The notes below the pieces were generated by a model, which saw only the letters and a list, made by a program, of their open reading frames with translations, was not told the origin of the DNA and ran no database searches. Shown piece after piece: positions 9,234 to 18,708 of a stretch of DNA of 64,000 nt. The stretch covers positions 1 to 64,000 of the forward strand of contig NZ_LMTZ01000092.1 in NCBI RefSeq assembly GCF_001456025.1, written 5' to 3'. Source of the DNA: Mastigocoleus testarum BC008 (lineage in GTDB: Bacteria; Cyanobacteriota; Cyanobacteriia; Cyanobacteriales; Nostocaceae). Each line of letters begins with the position of its first letter. Position 1 is the first letter of the stretch. The position numbers and the translations under genes were made by a program.

Positions 9234-11240
9234 CTAACCCAAAACTTCTTTAGCTTTGGCAACTACATTATCAATGCTAAAGCCGAATTTCTCCATACAA
9301 ACAGCGCCAGGAGCAGAAGCACCAAAACGGTTGATGGTTACACTACCACCTTCAGCACCGATGTATCTTTCCCAACCAAAGCTCACACCAGCTTCTACAG
9401 CTACACGTTTGGTGACAGCTTTCGGTAAAATAGATTCTTGGTAAGCTGCATCCTGTGCTTCGAACATTTCCCAAGAAGGCATAGAAACAACTCGAACTTT
9501 CTTGTCGGTGAGTTTTTCAGCTGCACCCACACAGAGCTGTAATTCAGAACCAGTACCAATTAGGATTATATCGGGAGTACCGTCGCAATCAACTACAGTG
9601 TATGCACCTTTAGCTGCATTTGCTGCAGAACTTCCAGCCAAATTAGGTACACCTTGACGAGTGAAGGCTAACAAAGTGGGTTTATTTTGCTTAGCATTCT
9701 CGACCGCTACTTTGTAAGCGCCAGAACATTCGTTTCCATCTGCAGGACGAAATACTGTCAAGTTAGGAATAGCTCTTAGTGAAGCTAAAGTTTCGATGGG
9801 TTGGTGGGTAGGACCATCTTCACCTTGTCCAATGGAATCGTGGGTCATCACCCAAATGGCTCCAACTTGGGATAGAGCAGATAGGCGGATGGCTGCACGC
9901 ATGTAGTCTGTGAAGATCAGAAAGGTTGCACCGTAAGGAATTAATCCCGAACCATGCAATCCAATACCGTTACAAATTGCACCCATACCATGTTCCCGCA
10001 CGCCAAAGTGGACGTTACGGTTTTGGTGCTGTCCTTTTTGGAATGCTCCATTATCTTTGATTTTGGTCAGGTTAGAGCCGGTTAAATCCGCAGAACCACC
10101 AATGAATTCAGGTATTACCGATGCTAAAGCATTGAGGCAGGTTTCAGAATGTTTGCGGGTAGCAAGTCCTTTATCTGCAGGAGTATAGCTAGGTAATACT
10201 TTATCCCAACCATCGGGAAGTTGACCGTTAATTTGACGTTCAAATTCAGCTGCTTCTTGGGGATATTTAGCTTTATAGTCAGCGTAGGCTTTTTCCCAAT
10301 CAGCTTCGTAGCCAGCACCACGATCTACAGCTTTACGCATGTGAGATAAAGCATCTGCTGGTAAATCAAAGGGTTCGTATTCCCAACCCAAATTTTCACG
10401 GGTAGCTTTAACTTCATCAGTTCCAAGAGCAGAACCGTGAATTCCCGATGTATTTTGTTTGTTGGGCGCACCGTAACCGATGGTAGTTGTTACCTTAATC
10501 ATCGATGGTTTGTCGGTAACAGATTTTGCTTCTTCGATGGCTTTAGCAATTCCTTCTAAATCGTTATTACCATCTTTAACGTGAAGAACATGCCAACCAT
10601 AAGCTTCAAAGCGCTTAGAAACATCTTCGGTGAATGCAAGATCGGTAGAACCGTCGATGGAAATATGGTTGTCGTCGTACAGAGCAATCAGTTTACCTAG
10701 CCCTTGGTGTCCAGCAAAAGAACAAGCTTCACCGGAAACGCCTTCCATGTTACAACCATCACCTAAAATAACATAGGTGTAGTGGTCAACAATCTTTGCA
10801 TCCGGTTTGTTGAACTTAGCAGCAAGGTGTGCTTCCGCCATCGCCAAACCAACTCCATTAGCAATTCCTTGACCTAATGGACCGGTGGTTACTTCTATCC
10901 CTGGTGTGACAAAGTTTTCTGGGTGTCCAGCAGTTGGAGAACCCCACTGACGAAATTGTTTGATATCTTCGATACTCACGCTGTCAAAACCAGCCAGGTA
11001 CAGTAGAGCATACTGCAACATGGAACCATGACCAGCAGACAAAACAAAGCGATCGCGGTTGAACCACTTGGGATTTTTGGGGTTATACCGCATGAAACGG
11101 TCCCAAAGTACAAACGCCATCGGTGCTGCACCCATTGGTAAACCAGGGTGACCAGATTTCGCTTTTTCTACAGCATCAATTGCTAAAAAGCGAATCGAAT
11201 TAATACAAAGTTGTTCAAGGGATTGGGTTGCAACAGCCAT
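9234..11240 (-). CDS. tkt: Transketolase
   Basis: 668 residues, the normal length. It transfers two-carbon ketol units using thiamine diphosphate in the Calvin cycle and pentose phosphate pathway (cytoplasm). The ThDP/Mg motif is GDGCNMEGVSGEA ... YDDN, and the conserved N-terminal loops are KSGHPGLPMG and GPLGQGIANGVG. The pyrimidine-domain motif VREHGMGAICNG carries the catalytic Glu, followed by THDSIGQGEDGPTHQP. It is the last gene of a minus-strand acpP-fabF-tkt block, an order conserved in cyanobacteria. The 547-base gap to fabF suggests its own promoter. Confidence 0.97.
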   Translation of the reverse strand: MAVATQSLEQLCINSIRFLAIDAVEKAKSGHPGLPMGAAPMAFVLWDRFMRYNPKNPKWFNRDRFVLSAGHGSMLQYALLYLAGFDSVSIEDIKQFRQWGSPTAGHPENFVTPGIEVTTGPLGQGIANGVGLAMAEAHLAAKFNKPDAKIVDHYTYVILGDGCNMEGVSGEACSFAGHQGLGKLIALYDDNHISIDGSTDLAFTEDVSKRFEAYGWHVLHVKDGNNDLEGIAKAIEEAKSVTDKPSMIKVTTTIGYGAPNKQNTSGIHGSALGTDEVKATRENLGWEYEPFDLPADALSHMRKAVDRGAGYEADWEKAYADYKAKYPQEAAEFERQINGQLPDGWDKVLPSYTPADKGLATRKHSETCLNALASVIPEFIGGSADLTGSNLTKIKDNGAFQKGQHQNRNVHFGVREHGMGAICNGIGLHGSGLIPYGATFLIFTDYMRAAIRLSALSQVGAIWVMTHDSIGQGEDGPTHQPIETLASLRAIPNLTVFRPADGNECSGAYKVAVENAKQNKPTLLAFTRQGVPNLAGSSAANAAKGAYTVVDCDGTPDIILIGTGSELQLCVGAAEKLTDKKVRVVSMPSWEMFEAQDAAYQESILPKAVTKRVAVEAGVSFGWERYIGAEGGSVTINRFGASAPGAVCMEKFGFSIDNVVAKAKEVLG

Positions 11241-11787
11241 AATCTCTTATTCTTAACGACGGGTTAGTACTCTCATGAGCATCTTGCTCGGGTTTGTTTT
11301 AAATTTTCCCAAGACTGCATATCCATCATCCCATTGTGACTTGCTCTCTCACAAGGAGCGAAAATTTGGGATTAATATCTCGACCTTTCAGATTCACATT
11401 CATTTTACGAAGTGTAACAGTCGTTATTCCGTTGTCAGTCACACCGAAAAATGAAGGCTAATTCACTCCTAGTATTGCCTAGAGATATGTAGCAGGATTG
11501 TGCGCAGTTACCTCGCTATGCTAACAGGAGTCAGGAGCCAGAATCCAGAAATAATTCAGGATTCACAGTTCTGAATTGAGAAGCTTAAAGCCATAGGAAA
11601 GTGTGAAACGCACTTTTCCCTAAACTGTTTTTTTCTACAAATTGCTTTGGATCTGCACTTCACAATTTTTTCAGAATTTCATTCATTTGGAACCTGCTAC
11701 TGTGACCCGCTACCGATTTGCCAATTCCTTCAATACTAGGAAGAAAATAAACGTGCAACTCAAATTTTGAGACTTAAATATTAAGAA
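11241..11787. other. tkt upstream region
   Basis: 547 bases between tkt and fabF on the minus strand, presumably holding the tkt promoter. No gene seen. A short repeat-like stretch (caggagtcaggagccagaatcc) occurs near 11525. Confidence 0.5.
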
Positions 11788-13038
11788 TTAGTTGTACTTC
11801 CTAAATGCTAACGTGACGTTATGACCGCCAAATCCAAAAGAATTGGAGAGTGCAACTTCTACAGGTAATGCGCGACTTTCATTCGCAACATAATCTAAAT
11901 CGCATTCTGGATCGGGATTTTCTAAATTAATTGTTGGTGGAACTTTGCTGTTAGCGATCGCTAATACTGTCGCTACTGCTTCTATCCCGCCCGAACCGCC
12001 CAACAAATGTCCTGTCATTGACTTGGTGGAACTTACAGCGATTTTATAAGCATGTTCGCCCAAAGCTTTTTTAATTGCAGCAGTTTCATTAGGATCGTTC
12101 ACAGGGGTACTAGTACCATGGGCATTAACGTAACTCACCATTTCTGCGGTAAGTCCACCATCTTTCAGAGCCAGCTGGATCGCACGCGCTGGTCCTGCTC
12201 CACCAGGTTCCAAAGAAGTCATGTGGTAGGCATCACAAGTCATTCCATAACCAACAATTTCAGCGTAAATTTTAGCACCACGGCTTTTTGCGTGTTCTAG
12301 CTCTTCTAAAATTAACACTCCACTACCTTCACCCATGACAAATCCATCTCTGTCTTTGTCAAAAGGACGACAAGCTTTTTGAGGATCATCATTACGAGTT
12401 GAAAGTGCTCTTGCTGAAGCAAAACCAGCTATCCCTAAAGGTGTAATTGCAGCTTCACATCCGCCACAAATCATGGCTTGGGCATAACCGTTTTGAATTA
12501 CGCGGAAAGCATCACCAATGGAATTAGAACCTGCAGCACAAGCTGTTACGGAACAAGAGTTTGGTCCTTTTGCTCCTGTATGAATTGCTGTCAAGCCCGC
12601 AGCCATATTAGCAATCATCATTGGAATCATAAAAGGGCTACAGCGGTCTGGTCCGCGATCCAAGTAAATTGTTTGCTGGTCTTCCATTACTTTTAGACCA
12701 CCAACACCAGAACCAATAATCACGCCAATTTGTTCTGCGTTCAGTTCGTTAATAACTAACTTTGCGTCTGCCAAAGCTTGTTTTGCCGCTGAAACCCCAA
12801 ATTGGGAAAACCGATCCATGCGCTTGGCTTCTTTTCGAGCCATATATTTCTGAGGATCGAAGTCTTTTACTTCACCAGCTATGCGACAATTATGTTTAGA
12901 TGCGTCAAATGCACTGATTTCACCAATTCCGTTACGTCCGGTTAATAAGCCTTCCCAATATTCATCTGGTGTATTTCCAATCGGCGTAATCGCGCCCACA
13001 CCAGTTACAACAACGCGCTTACGTTTATAATCTGTCAT
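11788..13038 (-). CDS. fabF: Beta-ketoacyl-ACP synthase II
   Basis: 416 residues, full length. It condenses malonyl-ACP with acyl-ACP in fatty acid elongation (cytoplasm). The thiolase-fold catalytic triad is present: Cys in VTACAAGSNSIGDA, His in NAHGTSTPVNDPNE and His in STKSMTGHLLGGSGG. The C-terminal NSFGFGGHN loop is intact. It lies downstream of acpP on the same strand, 477 bases away, and upstream of tkt. Confidence 0.97.
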   Translation of the reverse strand: MTDYKRKRVVVTGVGAITPIGNTPDEYWEGLLTGRNGIGEISAFDASKHNCRIAGEVKDFDPQKYMARKEAKRMDRFSQFGVSAAKQALADAKLVINELNAEQIGVIIGSGVGGLKVMEDQQTIYLDRGPDRCSPFMIPMMIANMAAGLTAIHTGAKGPNSCSVTACAAGSNSIGDAFRVIQNGYAQAMICGGCEAAITPLGIAGFASARALSTRNDDPQKACRPFDKDRDGFVMGEGSGVLILEELEHAKSRGAKIYAEIVGYGMTCDAYHMTSLEPGGAGPARAIQLALKDGGLTAEMVSYVNAHGTSTPVNDPNETAAIKKALGEHAYKIAVSSTKSMTGHLLGGSGGIEAVATVLAIANSKVPPTINLENPDPECDLDYVANESRALPVEVALSNSFGFGGHNVTLAFRKYN

Positions 13039-13515
13039 GATGGTAGAAAAAAATTACCTAGAAATTGAGGCAGAGTCCCAAGCTGCCTACTGAATTATGA
13101 GTTATGAGTTATTAAGTTATGAGTCCTGAGGAGTCAGCCTCAGAAATGTTTTTCCTAATTTTTACTTTCCCGATTTATAGTTTTTCATTCTGTAAATCTT
13201 TAAGTCTGACTGATGTAAGTTTGACTTGGGAGAGCTTGCCCGGTTCCGGTAAGCTCGCTTTACTATACTGAGGGAATCTTTATTTTTACCAAAGTCTTCC
13301 ACAAATAAATCTCAGGAAAATAAATCTCAGGAAAATAGATTCCAGAATTCAGGGAAATAGATTCCAGAAAAAAATAAACTCCAGAAAAAATAAATTCCAG
13401 AAAAAATAAATTTTAGGAAGCGGGGTTTTACTGGCGTTCCCCCAGAAGAGAAGTTAGGAAAAATCAGACTATCTTACAACATGACTCCTCACCCAATACT
13501 CGATTGCTGCAGATT
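13039..13515. repeat. Gap with imperfect ~18-bp tandem repeats
   Basis: The stretch from about 13300 to 13425 consists of imperfect copies of aaataaatctcagg and aaataaattccag units, ending near gcggggttttactgg. The rest (13039-13300) holds no gene. The fabF promoter is likely here. Confidence 0.7.
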
Positions 13516-13767
13516 TTAGGCAGATGCAGCGACTTTATCGTTGATGTAATCAACTGCCTCTTGAACTGTTGTAATTTTCTCAGCAGCTTCGTCAGGAATT
13601 TCAATATCAAATTCCTCTTCCAAAGCCATCACCAATTCAACCGTATCGAGAGAATCTGCCCCTAGATCGTTAGCAAAATTGGATTGAGGCTTGATTTTTT
13701 CTGCCTCAACACTCAACTGTTCGGTAACAATTTCTTTAACCTTTTCAAAAATTTCTGTTTGACTCAT
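13516..13767 (-). CDS. acpP: Acyl carrier protein
   Basis: 83 residues, acidic. Ser39 in the DSL motif (LGADSLDTVELVMALEEEF) is the 4'-phosphopantetheine attachment site. It carries acyl chains for FabF and other fatty-acid and lipid A enzymes such as LpxD, also encoded in this window. It is the first gene of the acpP-fabF-tkt block. Confidence 0.98.
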   Translation of the reverse strand: MSQTEIFEKVKEIVTEQLSVEAEKIKPQSNFANDLGADSLDTVELVMALEEEFDIEIPDEAAEKITTVQEAVDYINDKVAASA

Positions 13768-14020
13768 AGATAAAAATCCTGGTTTGAGGTTGCTACAATT
13801 GGCTCTTGAATGATGCCATAATTTTGAGCATATACATCTTATCGGAAAGCGCGATCGGGTACACCGTAAGAATGCTTCTATTTTCCAATTATTATGAAAT
13901 TTTTTAGCGCCTATTTTTCAACTACATACTTTTCAGTGCATACAATTAATCATCCATCATAACAAGCTGCGATCGATAATTGTTCGGTCAAGTCTTCATG
14001 TTCCCAATTAATAGAATTTT

Positions 14021-14932
14021 ATGCTATCGCGGACACTAAAATATGCTTACTACCCAGGTTGTGTTGCTCAAGGAGCTTGTGGCGAGCTCCATCAATCAAC
14101 CGTTGCTCTTTGCCGAGTTCTGGGAATTGAACTGTTTGAACTCAAAAAAGCAGCTTGCTGTGGTTCTGGTACATTCAAAGAAGATTCCCAACTTTTAGAA
14201 GATACTGTCAACGCCCGAAATATTGCTTTAGCGGAGGAATTAAATTTACCTTTATTAACCCATTGCAGTACTTGTCAAGGTGTTATTGGCAATGTAGATG
14301 AACGGCTTAAAGAATACCAAAAAACACAACCTGAGTATTTAGGTCGAGTTAATAATTTTTTAGAGAAAGAAGGTTGTTTGCCCTATCGGGGAAAAACGCA
14401 AGTCAAGCATCTTCTTTATGCTTTAGTTACTGACTTTGGTGTCGAAGAAATTGTCCAACGAGTTACTCGTAAATTAACGGGCCTAAAATGTGCGGCTTTT
14501 TATGGTTGCTATTTACTCCGGGCACAAAAATCCATGACCAACGATGATCCTTTTCATCCTGAAGCGATGGAAAATGTATTTCGTGCTGTGGGTTCTACAC
14601 CAATTTATTATCGAGGTCGTACCCAATGTTGTGGATGGCCACTTTCTAGTTATGCAGCAAAAGAATCTTTTCAAATGGCTGGGAAACACATTCAAGAAGC
14701 CTTAGAAGCAGGGGCTGATTGCTTGGTAACTCCCTGTCCTTTGTGTCACTTGAACTTAGATTCTCGCCAACCGGAGGTAGAAAAAGTCATCGGCGAAAAG
14801 CTCGGCTTACCTGTACTGCATTTCCCCCAACTAGTTGCTTTAGCTGTTGGCGTAAGTCCTAAAGAATTAGGTTTATCTCGCCATGTAGTTGATACCAAAC
14901 CTGTTTTAGAAAAGTTAGGAATTAAGGATTAG
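14021..14932 (+). CDS. HdrB-like CCG-domain iron-sulfur protein
   Basis: 303 residues with two CCG (cysteine-rich) domains. The first has YPGCVAQ, AACCGSG and HCSTCQ; the second has YGCYLLR, QCCGWPL and PCPLC. The family is called CoB-CoM heterodisulfide reductase subunit B in methanogens, where each CCG domain binds a non-cubane 4Fe-4S cluster. Cyanobacteria lack those coenzymes. Relatives occur as the SdhC/E-type membrane-docking subunit of some succinate dehydrogenases, so a role in quinone-linked electron transfer is possible but inferred. No Sdh partner is nearby. All ten or more cluster cysteines look intact. Confidence 0.8.
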   Translation: MLSRTLKYAYYPGCVAQGACGELHQSTVALCRVLGIELFELKKAACCGSGTFKEDSQLLEDTVNARNIALAEELNLPLLTHCSTCQGVIGNVDERLKEYQKTQPEYLGRVNNFLEKEGCLPYRGKTQVKHLLYALVTDFGVEEIVQRVTRKLTGLKCAAFYGCYLLRAQKSMTNDDPFHPEAMENVFRAVGSTPIYYRGRTQCCGWPLSSYAAKESFQMAGKHIQEALEAGADCLVTPCPLCHLNLDSRQPEVEKVIGEKLGLPVLHFPQLVALAVGVSPKELGLSRHVVDTKPVLEKLGIKD

Positions 14933-15130
14933 ATATTGGGGACTGGGGATTGGGGACTGGGGATTGGAAAAAATTATGATTCCCATTACCCATTCCATTA
15001 CCCATTACCCATTACCCATTACCTATTACCACCCATTACCCATTACCTATTACCCATTACCCATTACCTATTACCTATTACCCATTACCCATTACCTATT
15101 ACCTATTACCTACTACCCATTACCCACGAC
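14933..15130. repeat. Heptamer tandem repeats between convergent genes
   Basis: Two arrays back to back: about 14938-14968 in GGGGACT/GGGGATT heptamers and 14982-15128 in CCATTAC/CTATTAC heptamers (roughly 20 units). They fill the space between the stops of two convergent genes. These are the STRR-type short repeats known from heterocystous cyanobacteria. Apparent reading frames in it are repeat artefacts. Confidence 0.9.
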
Positions 15131-15136
15131 CCAAAA

Positions 15137-17692
15137 TCATTCCACAGATATCGGTGTAAAACCGGGTACTACCATAGGTTCTGGTATTACTTGGTTTGAA
15201 CCCGAATTCTGTAAAGATTTATTTTTTTTACCTGGAGCAGTTTTGATATTTGGTGAAACTGTAGACTTTGAACTTGAACGATCTGAATTTGAATGATCTG
15301 AATTTGAATGATCTGAATTTGAATGATCTGAATTTGAATCGGCAGAACTGGGTTTTGGGTTTGGATTCGGTTTGGGAGTCGGATTAGGTTTTGGAGTTGG
15401 AATGGGAGTGGGGGTGATATTTGCTCTGGGTGTGGATATAGCTTTAGGACTAGAGAGAACTTGGGAAGTAGATTGATTGATGTTGGGACTGAGTTCTATA
15501 TTTGGTGACAGGGGGGGAAGTGGAGGAGATGGAGATTCCAATCCTGGAAAATCTGATTCGGTAGTTGATTCAGTTGAAGATTTAGACTTTTTAGGATTTT
15601 TCTTAGAATTGTTCTTCTGAATTTCTTTGGGTAGCTTTGGATTGAAGTTATATATATTTCTCTGATTGGGGGGATGCCGATGTTCGGCTGATGGTACCAA
15701 AGGCGGCTCAGGAGCGGGAGGCTCTCCAAGCTGGGACGATGTTGGTAACGCTATTTCTGGAATTGGAGGCAAATATATGGGCTCAGGCTTACTAACCGAG
15801 GAAGGAGTTGAAACGGGTTTTGGGACTGAATCTACCACAGGTGAAATGGATTGGGAATTATCCGGAGGATTATCAGAAGTTGAATTTTCAGGTGTATGAG
15901 TTATACGATTCCAACTGAGTAATCCTACCAATCCTCCAGACAGGAAAACCCCTGCAGCAATAATTCCTTTTGATGGGGAAGAAGTTTTTTCAGGAGGGGA
16001 ATTTTTCAAAAATTCGAACGATCCCTTTCGATATATTCGAGTTGGTAATTCTTTATCTTCATTCCGCTGTAAATTACTATCTGCAACATGAGTATCAGAA
16101 GGAATTTGAGTTTCATCCCGATTGGATTCTAGTTGCGAATAAAGTAAGGTCGTATCGTTTGTGAATACGTTGGTATCGGCTATTGGAGTGCTAGATAAAT
16201 GGGAATCAAAATTCAGTTGGAGTAAATCTAAATGATGACCGGTGGCGATAATTGCTGTTTGGTCGTCTAAAGATGTACGTATGTCTAATGCTTTGTTTAA
16301 GTAATCAGTTGCTGTACTAACATCTTCTAAGCACAGGTAACAAGTACCCAGCTGGTGATAAGCCCAAGCTTGAATTGCTTTTTCTTGGCTAGCTTGCGAT
16401 GCTTGTAATATTCTTTGTAGTACTTGTTTCCACAAGCCCCAAGATTTATTTAAGACTAAGGAACTTTCTACAGACATTCCCAGAAATACTACATCTTGCC
16501 AACGACTCGCTGTAACTGCAATTTCTAACAGTTGTAGTATGGCATCGATTTCTGGACATAGGAGATCGGGTTTTGATTGATATTTCTGCCCTACCTTTTT
16601 AAAGTAATTTAATGCATTTTCTAGGGGTTCAATTAATTTACTTGGAGGAGACAAAAATTCTCGAATTACAAGCGTGAGAGTGTAGCGAGAACCATCGAAT
16701 CTTAGTATATGAACCTCACACAACTCTTTCAGAATCTGAGAATATTCTGAAGATGTGGTTATCGATACTACTTGATTCCCATCTAGACCCACATCTCCCA
16801 TCACTGTGAGTAAATCCACTATGTGGCGTTGTTGATGTGTTAGAGATGCAAGGATATATTTAATAATATGCTGTTCGGGTGCAGTATCAGAGAACTCGGA
16901 TACTAATTGACTTAGTGCCAAACCACGTTGAGTAATATTGGTTACTACTAACTTGATATATGTTGGGTTTCCTTTTAGTTTTGCATGTAAAACTCTTGCC
17001 GCTTCTAGCTCTTCATCATTCAAGGAATGCTGCAAGTAATTTTTCAAAAACAATATTGTATCTTTTTCTTTCCACCCAGTTAAATCAATAACATTTTTGG
17101 GCTCTAAGATTTTTCTCTGAGAAGAAGTGAAAATAAATTTACATTTTGCTGCGCTTTTAAACAGTTCTTTAAATTCATCTTGTATTAGTTTATTTTCGTC
17201 GAGTACGACTAATACTTCCTTCTGTGCAATATCTCGCTGAATTTCTTCTGGGGTGGGTTTATAGGAAATATCGGTGCGATAAAAATTTTCCCAAATACGC
17301 TGAAGTATGTCTTCAACTTCTGGATGAAATACCTGTAAGTAGATAACCTTATAGGAAAACAGGGAATTGATTTGACTGTGATTTGCCAAACAACGCAACA
17401 AAGCTGTTTGTTCTAATCCCGGCTTACTACGTAATTCCACGTACTGACTAGACTGGAGAATTGCAGCAATTTGCTCAACTATGCTTTCCAAGTCTATCAG
17501 TTCATCATCTCCCTTAAGCTTTGTAAGCGCCCCATCGCTTGGGGAAGGTGGATCTATTAGAAGTACTTCTGGTTTAGTTCCCTGTTCAATGACAGCACCA
17601 TTGATATTACTAAGTTCAATGGTGTATTTACCAACGGATAAGTTACTCGTTTTTTCGCCCCGGATATTTTCCGCAAGATTAATTTGAGGCAT
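15137..17692 (-). CDS. STAND-like NTPase/TPR protein with one TM segment and a proline-rich tail
   Basis: 851 residues from ATG 17692, preceded by GGAG at the right spacing; a TTG at 17710 is less likely. Residues about 60-330 look like a STAND/NB-ARC-type ATPase with a P-loop-like stretch SKPGLEQTALLR, which lacks the canonical GKT/S, and a Walker-B-like VLVVLDE. A winged-helix-like and TPR section follows (about 330-480, with QLGTCYLCLEDVSTATDYLNKAL). A single TM helix is near residue 577-598 (AAGVFLSGGLVGLLSW). The last ~250 residues are disordered and rich in P, S and N, with NSDHS repeats. Likely an inner-membrane regulatory or sensor protein; no known named family. Confidence 0.6.
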   Translation of the reverse strand: MPQINLAENIRGEKTSNLSVGKYTIELSNINGAVIEQGTKPEVLLIDPPSPSDGALTKLKGDDELIDLESIVEQIAAILQSSQYVELRSKPGLEQTALLRCLANHSQINSLFSYKVIYLQVFHPEVEDILQRIWENFYRTDISYKPTPEEIQRDIAQKEVLVVLDENKLIQDEFKELFKSAAKCKFIFTSSQRKILEPKNVIDLTGWKEKDTILFLKNYLQHSLNDEELEAARVLHAKLKGNPTYIKLVVTNITQRGLALSQLVSEFSDTAPEQHIIKYILASLTHQQRHIVDLLTVMGDVGLDGNQVVSITTSSEYSQILKELCEVHILRFDGSRYTLTLVIREFLSPPSKLIEPLENALNYFKKVGQKYQSKPDLLCPEIDAILQLLEIAVTASRWQDVVFLGMSVESSLVLNKSWGLWKQVLQRILQASQASQEKAIQAWAYHQLGTCYLCLEDVSTATDYLNKALDIRTSLDDQTAIIATGHHLDLLQLNFDSHLSSTPIADTNVFTNDTTLLYSQLESNRDETQIPSDTHVADSNLQRNEDKELPTRIYRKGSFEFLKNSPPEKTSSPSKGIIAAGVFLSGGLVGLLSWNRITHTPENSTSDNPPDNSQSISPVVDSVPKPVSTPSSVSKPEPIYLPPIPEIALPTSSQLGEPPAPEPPLVPSAEHRHPPNQRNIYNFNPKLPKEIQKNNSKKNPKKSKSSTESTTESDFPGLESPSPPLPPLSPNIELSPNINQSTSQVLSSPKAISTPRANITPTPIPTPKPNPTPKPNPNPKPSSADSNSDHSNSDHSNSDHSNSDRSSSKSTVSPNIKTAPGKKNKSLQNSGSNQVIPEPMVVPGFTPISVE
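15279..15341 (-). repeat. 15-bp in-frame minisatellite (NSDHS)
   Basis: Four near-identical copies of gatctgaatttgaat within the C-terminal tail of the 851-residue protein, each coding for five residues (NSDHS). Confidence 0.9.
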
Positions 17693-17710
17693 AGTGATTT
17701 CTCCAAACAA

Positions 17711-18708
17711 ATTTAGCCGATGCTTCTCTATCAGCTATAAATAAAATTACGAATACAATCGCTATAAATTCTACATGAGCTTATGTAAATAGCCATTTGA
17801 TTAAAGGATATATTCGCAGAACGTACTCGTAAAATATAAATCCCCTAAAAATGTGTGTGTGTTATGTAAATTCTTTTGTTTGAGAAGTCAAAACGAATCA
17901 AATACAATTTAATTAACTCGAAATTTCCGAGAGGAGCAAGCTTATTTTCAGTGTGCTCAGCTATTTATTGAGATATGCGAATATAAATTGTTGTCTAAAT
18001 AACCTGAAATGGCAACCGTATCTCATAATGAAAAAAAATTTACTATAGACACAAACTAATTTCACTAATACTCTAACGTGTTTTTTGATATTAGCCTCAG
18101 CAAATTTCTGACAGGTTAGTCACAATAGAGAAAGTTAAGCATAACCATTAATTTTAGGTTATGATGTTATGTCTTGTATCTTTTTGTAGTTTTTTAAAAC
18201 TAGTTTTTGAAATTGATAATTTGTGTGCGTCAAACACATCAGGCTAAAATTAGATTATTTTTCACATATTGAAATAATTGATTTTTGTTCTAAACCATTT
18301 TGTAATGTGTGCTGGAATACAAAATATTTTCAAGTTGATAAATCGAATATAGATCGAAAAATTTTAACATCATGGTGAGATTAACACGCACAATTGACAA
18401 TAACAAAATATCAGAAGTTTGATTTGTAATATTTTATTCATAAAGTTTTTCTTATAAGATATTACTTCCAAAATATATTCCCAAAATGTACCCCCAAAAT
18501 ATTAAAATGCCCCGGATATTGGGGCTGCTGGAACTCATACTAAATCCGGGTTAATTGCCCCTTTTTAAAATGAGAGAGGGAAGTGTGGGAGGTGTGGAAA
18601 GTGTGGGGGGAAATCCCAAAAAATATAAAGGGGTTTTAAAAATCGGATTTGGCATCAAACAAAAAAGCTTAAGCAAACATTAAGTAAGAAGGACTTCATT
18701 AGGAAAAG
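17711..18708. other. Gap with palindromic element
   Basis: About 1 kb with no gene. Near 18535-18655 there is a palindromic structure: aaatccg/cggattt and ccctttttaaaa/ttttaaaggg-like arms surround GTGTGGGAGG and GTGGAAAGTGTGG 9-mer repeats. It is possibly a MITE remnant interrupted by repeats. The remainder (17711-18530) is AT-rich and unremarkable. Confidence 0.5.

Noticed and set aside
14936..15296. Two overlapping plus-strand frames made of HYPLPITYY-type repeats
   Set aside because: They are translations of the CCATTAC heptamer array and run into the opposite gene.
15666..15899. Glycine/serine-rich plus-strand frame
   Set aside because: Mirror of the proline-rich coding region on the other strand.
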